Below, in pieces: positions 19,207-28,110 of a stretch of 64,000 nt of DNA (position 1 is its first letter; every line of letters starts with the position of its first letter). The stretch is taken from positions 62,001-126,000 of the forward strand of contig NZ_JBHUIW010000010.1 of the NCBI RefSeq assembly GCF_042682915.1, read 5' to 3'. The notes under the pieces are model-generated. The model saw only the letters and a list, made by a program, of their open reading frames with translations, searched no databases and had not been told where the DNA came from. This DNA comes from Rhodoplanes azumiensis (GTDB lineage Bacteria; Pseudomonadota; Alphaproteobacteria; Rhizobiales; Xanthobacteraceae). The position numbers and the translations under genes are program-made.

Positions 19207-19338
19207 CCGGCTCGCGCCCGCCCGAACACGTTTCCTGGCCGGACGCCGTGCCCGGCCATCTCCGCCCCCCGCCCGAACCCGATCCGCGCGCCGCCGCACC
19301 GTCCGCGTCCGCCGCCCGATCCTTGGATACGAAGAACG

Positions 19339-20619
19339 ATGGTTGACATCCGCGTGCCCACCCTGGGCGAGTCCGTGACCGAAGCCACGATCGGCCGCTG
19401 GTTCAAGAAGGCGGGCGAGCCGGTGTCGGTGGACGAGCCGCTGGTCGAGCTCGAGACCGACAAGGTCACCATCGAGGTGCCGGCGCCCGCCGCCGGCGTG
19501 CTCTCGGAGATCGCCGTCGCGGACGGCGAGACCGTCGCGGTCGGCGCGCTGCTCGGCCAGATCGCCGAAGGCGCCGCCGGTGCGGCAGCCCCTGCCGCCA
19601 AGGCCGAGAAGCCGAAGCCGGCCGCGCCGCCGCCCGCTCACGCGGCCACGGCTCCGGCCGCCGCTTCGGCCACGGCGAAGCAGGACGCGCCGCTCGCCCC
19701 GTCGGTCCGCCGGCTGGAGGCGGAGAGCGGCGTTGCGGCCTCCGGCGTCGCGGGCACCGGCAAGGACGGGCGGGTGACCAAGGGCGACATGCTGGCCGCC
19801 ATCGAGCGCGGCGCCGTGGCACCCGCTCCTGCGGCTCCGGGGCCGGCGCCCGTGCAGGCTTTCGCGCCGCCGCCGGTCGCGCCCGTGCAGGTGCGCGCGC
19901 CCTCACCGCCCGACGACGCGGCGCGCGAGGAGCGCGTGCGCATGACCAAGCTGCGCCAGACCATCGCGCGCCGCCTGAAGGACGCGCAGAACACCGCCGC
20001 CATGCTGACGACCTTCAACGAGGTCGACATGACGGCCGTGATCACGCTGCGCAACCAGTACAAGGATCTGTTCGAGAAGAAGCACCGCGTGAAGCTCGGC
20101 TTCATGGGCTTCTTCACCCGCGCCTGCGTGCAGGCGCTGCGCGAGGTGCCGTCGGTCAACGCCGAGATCGACGGCGCCGACATGGTCTACAAGAATTATT
20201 ACCACATCGGCGTCGCGGTCGGCACCGAGCGCGGCCTGGTCGTGCCGGTGGTCCGCGACTGCCAGTCGAAGACGCTGGCCGAGATCGAGAAGACGATCGC
20301 CGATTTCGGCCGCCGCGCCCGCGACGGCCAGCTCAAGATCGAGGAGATGCAGGGCGGCACCTTCACGATCTCCAACGGCGGCGTCTACGGCTCGCTGATG
20401 TCGACCCCGATCCTCAACGCGCCGCAGTCCGGCATCCTCGGGATGCACAAGACCCAGGAGCGGCCCGTGGTGGTCGGCGGCAAGATCGAGATCCGCCCGA
20501 TGATGTATCTGGCGCTCTCTTACGATCACCGCGTCATCGACGGCAAGGAGGCGGTGACGTTCCTGGTGCGCGTCAAGGAGAGCCTGGAAGACCCGGCGCG
20601 GCTCGTGCTCGATCTGTGA
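19339..20619 (+). CDS. sucB: 2-oxoglutarate dehydrogenase E2, dihydrolipoyl succinyltransferase
   Basis: 426 residues with three parts: a lipoyl domain (residues 1-76; lipoylated lysine is K42 in ETDKVTIEV), a Pro/Ala-rich linker, a peripheral subunit-binding domain (LAPSVRRLEAESGVAASGVAGTGKDGRVTKGDML), a second linker, and the catalytic acyltransferase domain ending in SYDHRVIDGKEAVTFLV, whose His and Asp are catalytic. It transfers succinyl from E1 to CoA. Lies 132 bases after sucA on the same strand. There is a single lipoyl domain, as expected for this enzyme. Confidence 0.97.
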   Translation: MVDIRVPTLGESVTEATIGRWFKKAGEPVSVDEPLVELETDKVTIEVPAPAAGVLSEIAVADGETVAVGALLGQIAEGAAGAAAPAAKAEKPKPAAPPPAHAATAPAAASATAKQDAPLAPSVRRLEAESGVAASGVAGTGKDGRVTKGDMLAAIERGAVAPAPAAPGPAPVQAFAPPPVAPVQVRAPSPPDDAAREERVRMTKLRQTIARRLKDAQNTAAMLTTFNEVDMTAVITLRNQYKDLFEKKHRVKLGFMGFFTRACVQALREVPSVNAEIDGADMVYKNYYHIGVAVGTERGLVVPVVRDCQSKTLAEIEKTIADFGRRARDGQLKIEEMQGGTFTISNGGVYGSLMSTPILNAPQSGILGMHKTQERPVVVGGKIEIRPMMYLALSYDHRVIDGKEAVTFLVRVKESLEDPARLVLDL

Positions 20620-20711
20620 GGACGAGACCGCGCGCTGCGCGCTCAGGTCGCAGGGCGCACCTCTCCGTGGTATAGGGTTGTCGTGGTGCCACGGGCTTCG
20701 GGGTCTCGGTC

Positions 20712-21092
20712 ATGACCGACAATGTCGACGTGCGGTTCCTCGGCGAGCAGATGAGGCAGATGCAGTCGGACCTCCGCCAGGTGCGCTCCGACCAGCTTCG
20801 GCTCGAGAGCGAGCAGGTCCAGATGCAGGACCGGCTGGCGCGGGTCGATACGAAGATCGATCTGCTCGCCGCGAAAGCCGATTCGCTGGACGCCAAGGTC
20901 GACTATCACGACCTTCGGCTGGATCGGCTGGAGGGCAAAATGGACCGTCTGGAGGAGCGAGTCGAACGGCTCGAGACCAAGATGGACAACGGCTTTCGTG
21001 CCATCGACGCCCGCTTCGACCAGGTGTTCCAAACCATCGCCACCAACACGCAGATCCTGTTGGACGCGATCAAGAGCCGCCCGTCGGCTTGA
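20712..21092 (+). CDS. coiled-coil protein of unknown function
   Basis: 126 residues, almost wholly a predicted coiled coil with long charged heptads: MRQMQSDLRQVRSDQLRLESEQVQMQDRLARVDTKIDLLAAKADSLDAKVD, then KMDRLEERVERLETKMD. No signal peptide or membrane segment. No enzyme motif. Such short coiled-coil proteins are common in Hyphomicrobiales and resemble tail-fibre or SlyX-like scaffolds only in composition. It lies between sucB and a LysE-type exporter on the same strand. Composition argues for a real protein; function unknown. Confidence 0.65.
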   Translation: MTDNVDVRFLGEQMRQMQSDLRQVRSDQLRLESEQVQMQDRLARVDTKIDLLAAKADSLDAKVDYHDLRLDRLEGKMDRLEERVERLETKMDNGFRAIDARFDQVFQTIATNTQILLDAIKSRPSA

Positions 21093-21204
21093 GCCGACGG
21101 AGCCGAACAGGCGGCCGTCGCGTTCGGCCCGGACACGTCATGGTGCGGCCCCGCCGGGGCGTCGCCCAACCCGGCGCCCGGTTGATGGCGTCGACGAGCA
21201 AGAA

Positions 21205-21834
21205 ATGTCCCACACGGCCGAGTTCCTCTCCCTGATGGCGGTGTTCCTGGTCGCGGCCGTGACGCCGGGGGCCGACTTCGCCTGCGTGATGCGCGAGAGC
21301 GTCGTGCACGGCCGCCGCGCCGGCGTGCTCGCCGCCATCGGGGTCGGCTCGGCGATCCTGGTCCATGTCGGCTACACGGTGCTCGGCATCGGCCTGATCG
21401 TCGCCCATTCGGTCGTCGCCTTCACGATCGTCAAATGGGTCGGTGCCGCCTATCTGGTCTGGCTCGGCATCAAGAGCTTTCGCGCGCCGGCCCCGACGCT
21501 GGCCGATCCCGGCACGCACGATCCCGCGGCCCGGCCGGCGCGCCGCTCGCTGGCGATCGGGGCTCTCACCAATCTGCTCAATCCCAAGGCGACGCTGTTC
21601 TTCGTGTCGCTGTTCTCCACCATCGTGTCGCCGCAGACGCCGCTTCTCGTCCAGCTCGGCTACGGCCTCGCCATGGCCGTGACGCTCGCCGCCTGGTTCA
21701 CGATCGTCGCCGTGTTCCTCACCACCGGCACGGCTCGCGCGGCCTTCACGCGGGCCGGCCACTGGTTCAACCGCATGACCGGGCTCGTGCTGATCGGGCT
21801 CGGCGTGCGCGTCGCCCTGCAACGGAGTCACTGA
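21205..21834 (+). CDS. LysE/RhtB family amino-acid exporter
   Basis: 209 residues with six membrane segments. The first reads FLSLMAVFLVAAVTPGADFACVMRESVVHGRRAGVLAAIGVGSA, the signature of the LysE/RhtB family (TPGPxxxxxxxxxxxxGxxxGxxxxxG). A second hallmark is GALTNLLNPKATLFFVSLFSTIV. It would export an amino acid or derivative through the cytoplasmic membrane. The start MSHTAEF was chosen to match the family; upstream in-frame sequence is not conserved. The stop (TGA at 21832) directly abuts the GTG start of the MAPEG gene. Confidence 0.9.
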   Translation: MSHTAEFLSLMAVFLVAAVTPGADFACVMRESVVHGRRAGVLAAIGVGSAILVHVGYTVLGIGLIVAHSVVAFTIVKWVGAAYLVWLGIKSFRAPAPTLADPGTHDPAARPARRSLAIGALTNLLNPKATLFFVSLFSTIVSPQTPLLVQLGYGLAMAVTLAAWFTIVAVFLTTGTARAAFTRAGHWFNRMTGLVLIGLGVRVALQRSH

Positions 21835-22242
21835 GTGTCGCTCACCCCCGTCCCGACCGAGCTCCATCTCCTCGCCGCCGCCGTCGTGCTGCTCGTCGTG
21901 CAGATTTTCATCCAGTCCGGCACCATGACCAAGGAGCTGGGCACCGACTGGAACGCCAGCGCGCGCGATGACGGCCGCAAGCCGGCCGGCGTGCTCGCCG
22001 GACGCGCCGAGCGCGCGCTGAAGAACTATCTCGAAACCTTCCCGGCTTTCGTCGCGCTCGCCTTGGCGCTCGCCGTCACGGGCCGCACCGGCGGGCTCGC
22101 GCTCGCCGGCGCGCATCTGTGGTTCTGGGCCCGCGTCGTCTACGTGCCGCTCTATCTCGCCGGCGTGCCGAAGGTGCGCTCGCTGGTGTGGCTCGCCGCC
22201 CTGGTCGGGCTCGGCCTGATGCTCGCGGCCCTCGTCCTCTGA
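21835..22242 (+). CDS. MAPEG family membrane protein
   Basis: 135 residues from a GTG that follows the stop of the exporter gene with no gap, so the two are likely coupled. Four membrane segments: LHLLAAAVVLLVVQIFIQS, YLETFPAFVALALALAVTG, LAGAHLWFWARVVYVPLYLAG and LVWLAALVGLGLMLAALVL. The RAxRALKNYLETFPAF and ARVVYVPLYLAGVPxxRS blocks are typical of MAPEG proteins (membrane-associated eicosanoid and glutathione metabolism) in bacteria. Enzymatic activity is not established. Next gene is lpdA, 36 bases on. Confidence 0.88.
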   Translation: MSLTPVPTELHLLAAAVVLLVVQIFIQSGTMTKELGTDWNASARDDGRKPAGVLAGRAERALKNYLETFPAFVALALALAVTGRTGGLALAGAHLWFWARVVYVPLYLAGVPKVRSLVWLAALVGLGLMLAALVL

Positions 22243-22278
22243 AGTCGTCCTGATCACTCCCCGAACGGAACCTTCGCG

Positions 22279-23679
22279 ATGTCAGTTTACGATCTCGTCG
22301 TCATCGGCACCGGCCCCGGCGGCTATGTCTGCGCCATCCGGGCCGCCCAGCTCGGTCTCAAGACCGCCGTGGTCGAGAAGCGCAAGACGCTCGGCGGCAC
22401 CTGCCTCAACATCGGCTGCATCCCGTCCAAGGCGTTGCTGCACGCCTCCGAGCTGTTCGACGAGGCCGGCCACGGCTTCGAGGCGATGGGCATCAAGGTC
22501 GGCAAGCCGAAGCTCGATCTCGCCGCCATGATGGCGTTCAAGGACGAAGGCGTCGACGGCAACGTCAAAGGCGTCGAGTTCCTGATGAAGAAGAACAAGA
22601 TCGACGTCCATGTCGGGACCGGCCGCATCGCTGCGCCGGGCAAGGTCGAGGTGACGGGCGAGGCCGGCGTAACGACGCTCGACACCAAGGCGATCGTCAT
22701 CGCCACCGGCTCCGAGGTCGCGCCGCTGAAGGGCGTGACCATCGACGAGCAGCGCATCGTCTCGTCGACCGGCGCGCTGTCGCTCGACAAGGTGCCGAAG
22801 AAGCTCCTGGTCGTCGGCGCCGGCGTGATCGGGCTCGAGCTCGGCTCGGTGTGGCGCCGCCTCGGCGCCGAGGTCGAGGTCGTCGAGTTTCTGGACCGCA
22901 TCGTCCCCGGCATCGACCTCGAGGTGGCCAAGCAGTTCCAGCGCATCCTCCAGAAGCAGGGTTTCGCGTTCCGCCTGTCCACCAAGGTGACGGGCATCGA
23001 CACGTCGGGCGCGCGCCTGAAGGCGACGGTCGAGCCGGCCGCCGGCGGCGACGCCGCGACGATCGACTGCGACGTCGCGCTGATCGCCATCGGCCGCGTG
23101 CCCTACACGCAGGGGCTCGGGCTCGAGGCGGTCGGCGTCGCGCTCGATCCGCGCGGCCGGGTGATCACCGACGCACATTTCGCCACCAACGTGCCCGGCA
23201 TCTACGCCATCGGCGACGTGATCGCCGGGCCGATGTTGGCCCACAAGGCCGAGGACGAGGGCGTCGCGGTCGCGGAAATCCTCGCCGGCAAGGCGGGGCA
23301 CGTGAACTACGACGTGATCCCGGGCGTCGTGTACACGAGCCCGGAGCTCGCCAGCGTCGGCAAGTCGGAGGAGGATCTGAAGGCCGCCGGCATCGCCTAC
23401 AACGTGGGAAAATTCCCGTTCACGGCGAACGGCCGCGCCAAAGTGAACCGGCAGACCGACGGCTTCGTGAAGATCCTGGCCGACGCCAAGACCGACCGGG
23501 TGCTCGGCGTCCACATCCTCGGCGCCGATGCCGGCAACATGATCGCCGAGGCGGCGGTGGCGATGGAGTTCGGCGCCTCCTCGGAGGACATCGCCCGCAC
23601 CTGCCACGCCCACCCGACCCTTCCGGAGGCCGTCAAGGAGGCGGCGCTCGCCGTGGAGAAGCGGGCGCTCCACATGTGA
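22279..23679 (+). CDS. lpdA: dihydrolipoyl dehydrogenase
   Basis: 466 residues. FAD-binding motif GTGPGGYVCAIRAAQLG (10-26), redox disulfide C42/C47 in GGTCLNIGCIPSKALL, NAD-binding VVGAGVIGLELGSVWRRLG, and the C-terminal catalytic His-Glu pair in CHAHPTLPEAVKEAAL. It reoxidises lipoyl groups of SucB (and possibly other 2-oxo acid dehydrogenases) with NAD+. Placement at the end of the suc block suggests the 2-oxoglutarate dehydrogenase form. Confidence 0.97.
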   Translation: MSVYDLVVIGTGPGGYVCAIRAAQLGLKTAVVEKRKTLGGTCLNIGCIPSKALLHASELFDEAGHGFEAMGIKVGKPKLDLAAMMAFKDEGVDGNVKGVEFLMKKNKIDVHVGTGRIAAPGKVEVTGEAGVTTLDTKAIVIATGSEVAPLKGVTIDEQRIVSSTGALSLDKVPKKLLVVGAGVIGLELGSVWRRLGAEVEVVEFLDRIVPGIDLEVAKQFQRILQKQGFAFRLSTKVTGIDTSGARLKATVEPAAGGDAATIDCDVALIAIGRVPYTQGLGLEAVGVALDPRGRVITDAHFATNVPGIYAIGDVIAGPMLAHKAEDEGVAVAEILAGKAGHVNYDVIPGVVYTSPELASVGKSEEDLKAAGIAYNVGKFPFTANGRAKVNRQTDGFVKILADAKTDRVLGVHILGADAGNMIAEAAVAMEFGASSEDIARTCHAHPTLPEAVKEAALAVEKRALHM

Positions 23680-23953
23680 GAAGTGCGGGGCGATGGCGCA
23701 CCCCGAGGAATGAAACGGCGTCCCGGACTCGGCCTCGTGCCCCGACAAAGCGGACCAGGTCGGAGACCTGATCCGCCGCGGAGCCGGGGCCAAGCGCGGC
23801 TCGGGCAAGAGCCTCGGACCGTGTCGCCCGACCGCCCTGGGGTCCGGGTTGCGGCGCGGGGGCGCCGCGCCCGGGCAGGCGGCCCGTTCCGGCGCCCGGC
23901 AGCGGTGCCGCCCCTGGCATGAACCCGCCGCGATTCCCCCTATACTCATCCGC

Positions 23954-24553
23954 ATGCGCCGTCTGACCCGACCGTTGTGGATCCTGCTCGCCGTCGTCTT
24001 CCTCGTCGAGGCGTGGCTGTGGGAGCACGTGCGGCCGCTGGTCGCCCGCGTCGTCGACTGGATCGCCTGGCCGGCCCTGAAGGCGCGGATCGCGGCCGTG
24101 ATCGAGCGATTGCCGCCCTATCCGACCCTGCTGGTGTTCGCCGTGCCGGCGGTCGTGCTGTTCCCGTTGAAGTTCGCCGCGCTGTGGATGTTTTCGCACG
24201 GCTTCTGGATCGGGGGCGTCGCCGTATTCGGCTTCGCCAAGGTCGCCGGTGTCGGCGTCACCGCCTTCGTGTTCGACCTCACCCGGCCGAAGCTCCTGCA
24301 ACTGCCCTGGTTCCGCCGGCTCTACGATCTGGTGCTGCGCGGCCTCGCCTGGGCGCACGGGCTGATCGATCCCTACAAGGCCGAGGTGAAGGCCTGGCTC
24401 GCCCGCACCGTCAGGCCCATCCAGCATCGCCTGCGCCGGCTGTTGCGCCTGCTGGCGCCCAGCCGCCGCGGCCGCTTCCTGCGTCACGTCCGCCGCCTGC
24501 GCCGCAGCGTGCAGCGCGGCACGGCGGCCCCGAGGCCCGCCGCGGCGGAGTGA
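23954..24553 (+). CDS. hypothetical membrane protein with basic C-terminus
   Basis: 199 residues from MRRLTRPLWILLAVVFLVEAWLW. Hydrophobic segments are at about 6-23, 57-76 (TLLVFAVPAVVLFPLKFAALWM) and 83-107 (WIGGVAVFGFAKVAGVGVTAFVF). The last 50 residues are extremely Arg-rich (HRLRRLLRLLAPSRRGRFLRHVRRLRRSVQRG), likely cytoplasmic and membrane-surface or nucleic-acid binding. Similar proteins occur across Hyphomicrobiales, but no characterised family was recognised. A palindromic repeat begins 10 bases after its stop. Confidence 0.7.
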   Translation: MRRLTRPLWILLAVVFLVEAWLWEHVRPLVARVVDWIAWPALKARIAAVIERLPPYPTLLVFAVPAVVLFPLKFAALWMFSHGFWIGGVAVFGFAKVAGVGVTAFVFDLTRPKLLQLPWFRRLYDLVLRGLAWAHGLIDPYKAEVKAWLARTVRPIQHRLRRLLRLLAPSRRGRFLRHVRRLRRSVQRGTAAPRPAAAE

Positions 24554-24563
24554 TCATCTCGCC

Positions 24564-24670
24564 GTCATTCCGGGGCGCGGCGAAGCCGCGAACCCGGAAT
24601 CCAGCCCCACCGATGGAGCATGCCGCTGGATTCCGGGTTCACGGACCTGCGGTCCGCGTCCCGGAATGAC
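24564..24670. repeat. dispersed palindromic repeat, copy B
   Basis: Same layout as the copy at 12074: outer GTCATTCCGGGGCGC and CCCGGAATGAC, inner AACCCGGAATCCAGC and GCTGGATTCCGGGTT. It lies between two convergent genes and could end transcription of both. Confidence 0.85.
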
Positions 24671-24687
24671 AGCCCGCACGGGTGACG

Positions 24688-25281
24688 TCACACGAAATGC
24701 ACAGCATGCGGGGCGAACAGGCCGATGCCCATGAACACGATCCCCAGAATCCCGACGCCGCCGGCCACGAAGGCGAGCGCCATCATGCCGGTGATGACGG
24801 CGGCCGAGCACAGCACGATGCCGATCTGGAACGCCGCCGAGGCCACCTCGTAGTGGTGGTAGCGGGCGAGCGCGGTGTCGCGCTCGTGCTCCAGGTGCTC
24901 GGCATGCGCCCGCAGCTCCTTGCGGCCGTCCTTTTCCTTCGGATCGCTGTCGTAGCGGGCGATCGTCGCCTTCCAGGCGTCGATCTGCTTCTGCAGCGCG
25001 GTGCGCACCTCCTCGTTTGGGGCGGTCGCGACCTGCAGGGTCATGGCCTCGGCGGCAGCGCGCAGCGAGGTCTGGCGCACCGTCTTGGCCTGGAAGAAGT
25101 TCCAGGTGTCGGACGCCTTGATGTTCAGGCTGATCGCCTCGGTCTGGGCGCTCTTGCCGAGCGTCTCGGAGAAGGCGAGGAACAGGGCGATGATCGCGAT
25201 CAGCAGGGCGATCTGCTTGTTGTGCCCGGCCGCGTGCTCGGCGTGCTCGTGGTGCTCCAGATTCTCGTGCGGCCCGGCCAT
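24688..25281 (-). CDS. DUF4337 domain-containing membrane protein
   Basis: 197 residues from MAGPHENLEHHEHAEHAAGHNKQ; the His-rich start is typical of this family. One membrane segment at about 24-42 (IALLIAIIALFLAFSETLG), a long helical stretch with SLNIKASDTWNFFQAKTVRQTSLRAAAEAM, and two C-terminal hydrophobic segments (FQIGIVLCSAAVITGMMALAFVAGGVGILGIVFMGIGLF). DUF4337 has no known function. A Met at 25395 would add 38 unconserved residues and was not chosen. Convergent with the preceding membrane protein gene. Confidence 0.88.
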   Translation of the reverse strand: MAGPHENLEHHEHAEHAAGHNKQIALLIAIIALFLAFSETLGKSAQTEAISLNIKASDTWNFFQAKTVRQTSLRAAAEAMTLQVATAPNEEVRTALQKQIDAWKATIARYDSDPKEKDGRKELRAHAEHLEHERDTALARYHHYEVASAAFQIGIVLCSAAVITGMMALAFVAGGVGILGIVFMGIGLFAPHAVHFV

Positions 25282-25479
25282 GGTCTCCCCCTCGGCGCTG
25301 GTGGTGCCGGAGGGATGTAGCGGGCCGGCGTCGGTCCGCAAGGGGACTTTCGACGATGTCTCGGCCGTCGTCCCGTCACATATCCCGGCACACATCGCCT
25401 GGCCTCCGGCGGGCCGGAACGGCCCTCTGTCCTCCCCGGCGCCGCTCCTCTATACCGGCCGCACAGGCAGGAGGGTGCG

Positions 25480-26295
25480 ATGAGCGATGTTCGAGTGATC
25501 GTGGCGGGTGCGGGCGGCCGCATGGGCAAGACCCTGGTGAAGGCCATCGCCGAGGCGAAAGGCGTCGTGCTGGCCGGTGCCATCGACGCGCCGACCTCGC
25601 CGCTGATCGGTCGCGATTCCGGCGAGATGTCGGGCGTCGGCCCGAACGGCATTCCGGTGACGGCCGATCTCGGCGCGCTCGCCGACAAGGCGGACGGGGT
25701 GATCGACTTCACGATCCCGGCCGCCTCGGTGGCGCTGGCCGCGAAGACCGCGGCTGCCGGCCTGTTTCACGTGATCGGCACGACGGGCTTCTCGGTCGCC
25801 GACGAGCAGGCGATCGCCGCCGCCGCGCAGAAGATCGCCATCGTCAAGTCGGGCAACATGAGCCTCGGCGTCAACCTCTTGGCGGCGCTGGCGAAGCGGG
25901 TGGCGGCGACGCTCGACGAGGAGTTCGACATCGAGATCCTCGAGATGCACCACAACAAGAAGATCGACGCGCCGTCCGGCACGGCGCTGCTGCTCGGCGA
26001 GGCGGCGGCGCGCGGCCGCGGCATCGACCTCGCCGCGCGTTCCGAGCGCGGCCGCGACGGCCACACCGGCGCCCGCAAGCCGGGCGACATCGGCTTCGCG
26101 TCCCTTCGCGGCGGCACCGTGGTGGGCGAGCACTGGGCGATCTTCGCGGGGCCGGCCGAGCGCATCGAGCTCGTCCACAAGGCCGAGGACCGCATGATCT
26201 TCGCCCGCGGTGCCGTGAAGGCCGCCGTCTGGGCGAAGGGCCGGCCGGCCGGCCTCTACGCGATGATGGACGTGCTCGGGCTGAAGGATTTCTGA
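25480..26295 (+). CDS. dapB: 4-hydroxy-tetrahydrodipicolinate reductase
   Basis: 271 residues. NAD(P)H motif VAGAGGRMGKTLVKAI (8-23), catalytic block EMHHNKKIDAPSGTALLLGE and the C-terminal dimer segment GLYAMMDVLGLKDF. It makes tetrahydrodipicolinate in the diaminopimelate/lysine pathway for peptidoglycan and protein. GGAGGG ribosome site before the ATG. It converges with gpmI, with palindromic repeat copy C between the stops; dapB beside a phosphoglycerate mutase gene is common in the order. Confidence 0.97.
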   Translation: MSDVRVIVAGAGGRMGKTLVKAIAEAKGVVLAGAIDAPTSPLIGRDSGEMSGVGPNGIPVTADLGALADKADGVIDFTIPAASVALAAKTAAAGLFHVIGTTGFSVADEQAIAAAAQKIAIVKSGNMSLGVNLLAALAKRVAATLDEEFDIEILEMHHNKKIDAPSGTALLLGEAAARGRGIDLAARSERGRDGHTGARKPGDIGFASLRGGTVVGEHWAIFAGPAERIELVHKAEDRMIFARGAVKAAVWAKGRPAGLYAMMDVLGLKDF

Positions 26296-26306
26296 TCCCC
26301 GGACTG

Positions 26307-26411
26307 GTCGTTCCGGGGCGCTGCGAAGCAGCGAACCCGGAACCCAGCCAAGGAGGCCAAGCTCGCGTCGGGATTCCGGGTTCGCGGGCTCCGCCCGCGC
26401 CCCGGAACGAC
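26307..26411. repeat. dispersed palindromic repeat, copy C
   Basis: A slightly diverged copy (GTCGTTCCGGGG ... CCCCGGAACGAC; inner AACCCGGAACCCAGC). Compensatory T-to-G/A-to-C changes keep the outer arms paired, so structure appears to be selected. It lies between the stops of the convergent dapB and gpmI genes. Confidence 0.85.
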
Positions 26412-26422
26412 CATGCGAAACG

Positions 26423-27940
26423 TCACCGCATCAGCGATTTGCCGGTCATCTCCTTGGGCTGCGGCAAGCCCATGAGGGCGAGCAGCGTCGGGGCGAGGTC
26501 GGCGAGGCGGCCGTCGGCGAGGCTCTTGGCGTCGCTGCCGAACAGCATCACGGGCACCGGGTTCGTGGTGTGTGCCGTGTGCGGCCCGCCCGTCACGGGA
26601 TCACGCATCAGCTCGCAATTGCCGTGGTCGGCCGTGACCAGGAGTGCCCCGCCCATGGCGCCGATCGCCTCGAGAATGCGCCCGAGCCCGGTGTCGGCCG
26701 TCTCCACCGCCTTGATGGCGGCCGGCAGGCTGCCGGTGTGGCCGACCATGTCGGGATTGGCGAAGTTCAGCACGATCAGGTCGTATTTGCCGGACCGGAT
26801 CGCCGCCACGGCCTTGTCGGTCAATTCCGGCGCCGACATCTCGGGCTGCAGGTCGTAGGTCGCGACCTTGGGGGACGGGACCATGATGCGGTCCTCGCCC
26901 GGATACTGCTTCTCCTCGCCACCGTTCAGGAAGTACGTGACGTGCGGGTACTTCTCGGTCTCCGCCATGCGCAGCTGCGTGCGGCCGGCGTCCGCCGTCA
27001 CCTGGCCGAGGCCGTTCGCCAGGCTCTCGGGCGGGAAGATCGTCCCCATGAAGGCGTCCAGCGCCTCGCTGTACTGGGTCAGGCCGACCGCGATCGCCAC
27101 CTTCGGCACGCGCGGGCGCGGGAAGCCGTCGAAGCCCGGGTCGAGCAGGGCGCCGAGAATCTCGCGGACCCGGTCGGCCCGGAAGTTGAAGCACAGGATG
27201 CCGTCGCCGTCCTTCATGCCGGCATAGTCGCCGATCACGACCGGCACGATGAACTCGTCGCCGACATTCGCCGCATAGGACGCCGCGATCGCCGCCGCCG
27301 CATCCTCGTGGTGCGCGCCCTGCGCCTCGACGATCGCGGCCCAGGCCTTCTCGACCCGGTCCCAGCGCTTGTCGCGGTCCATGGCGTAGTAGCGGCCGTC
27401 CACCGTGGCGATCGGCACGGTCGGCGGCAGGTCGGCGGCGAGCTTGTCGACATATTCGGCGGCCGAGCGGGGCGGCGTGTCGCGGCCGTCGGTGAAGACG
27501 TGCATGACGGTCGGGATGCCGGCGAGCGCCAGAATGCCGGCGAGCGCGGCGCCGTGGTCCTGGTGCGAGTGGACGCCGCCGGGCGAGACGAGGCCCATCA
27601 GGTGACAGGTGCCGCCGGTGGCGCGCAGCGTGTCGATCAGACCGACCAGCGCCGGCGCCTTCTCGATCTCGCCGGTGGCGATCGCGTCGGTGATGCGCGG
27701 CAGATCCTGCATGACCACCCGGCCGGCGCCGATGTTGAGATGCCCGACCTCGGAATTGCCCATCTGCCCGTCGGGCAGGCCGACATCCTTGCCCGAGGTG
27801 CGCAGGAAGGCGTGCGGGCAGGTGCCCCAGAGCTTGTCGAAGGTCGGCGTCTTCGCCTGGCGAACGGCATTGTCGGCGGCGTCCTCGCGCCACCCCCACC
27901 CGTCCAGAACGACCAGCATCACGGGACGACGCGTCTGCAT
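26423..27940 (-). CDS. gpmI: 2,3-bisphosphoglycerate-independent phosphoglycerate mutase
   Basis: 505 residues of the alkaline-phosphatase-like Mn2+ enzyme. Metal and phosphoserine motifs: VVLDGWGWRE (D13), GNSEVGHLNIGAGRVVMQDLPRI (catalytic S63), VFTDGRDTPPRSA, and the C-terminal VTADHGNCELM. It interconverts 3- and 2-phosphoglycerate in glycolysis/gluconeogenesis. An AGGAG site precedes the ATG. The cofactor-independent form is present here rather than the GpmA form often found at this position. Confidence 0.97.
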   Translation of the reverse strand: MQTRRPVMLVVLDGWGWREDAADNAVRQAKTPTFDKLWGTCPHAFLRTSGKDVGLPDGQMGNSEVGHLNIGAGRVVMQDLPRITDAIATGEIEKAPALVGLIDTLRATGGTCHLMGLVSPGGVHSHQDHGAALAGILALAGIPTVMHVFTDGRDTPPRSAAEYVDKLAADLPPTVPIATVDGRYYAMDRDKRWDRVEKAWAAIVEAQGAHHEDAAAAIAASYAANVGDEFIVPVVIGDYAGMKDGDGILCFNFRADRVREILGALLDPGFDGFPRPRVPKVAIAVGLTQYSEALDAFMGTIFPPESLANGLGQVTADAGRTQLRMAETEKYPHVTYFLNGGEEKQYPGEDRIMVPSPKVATYDLQPEMSAPELTDKAVAAIRSGKYDLIVLNFANPDMVGHTGSLPAAIKAVETADTGLGRILEAIGAMGGALLVTADHGNCELMRDPVTGGPHTAHTTNPVPVMLFGSDAKSLADGRLADLAPTLLALMGLPQPKEMTGKSLMR

Positions 27941-28110
27941 GTCGGTGATCTCCTGCCTGCGCCGAAAACGGCCCCACGGCGCGGTTCACTCGACTAATGG
28001 GACGCCCCACCGCCCCCGTCAACGGCCGGTGAGAGGATACCGGATTGTGCAGGAGTCACGGTCGGTCGAGCGCGGGCCTTCGGCGCGCGCCAGTGTCCGG
28101 GGCTCGCCCC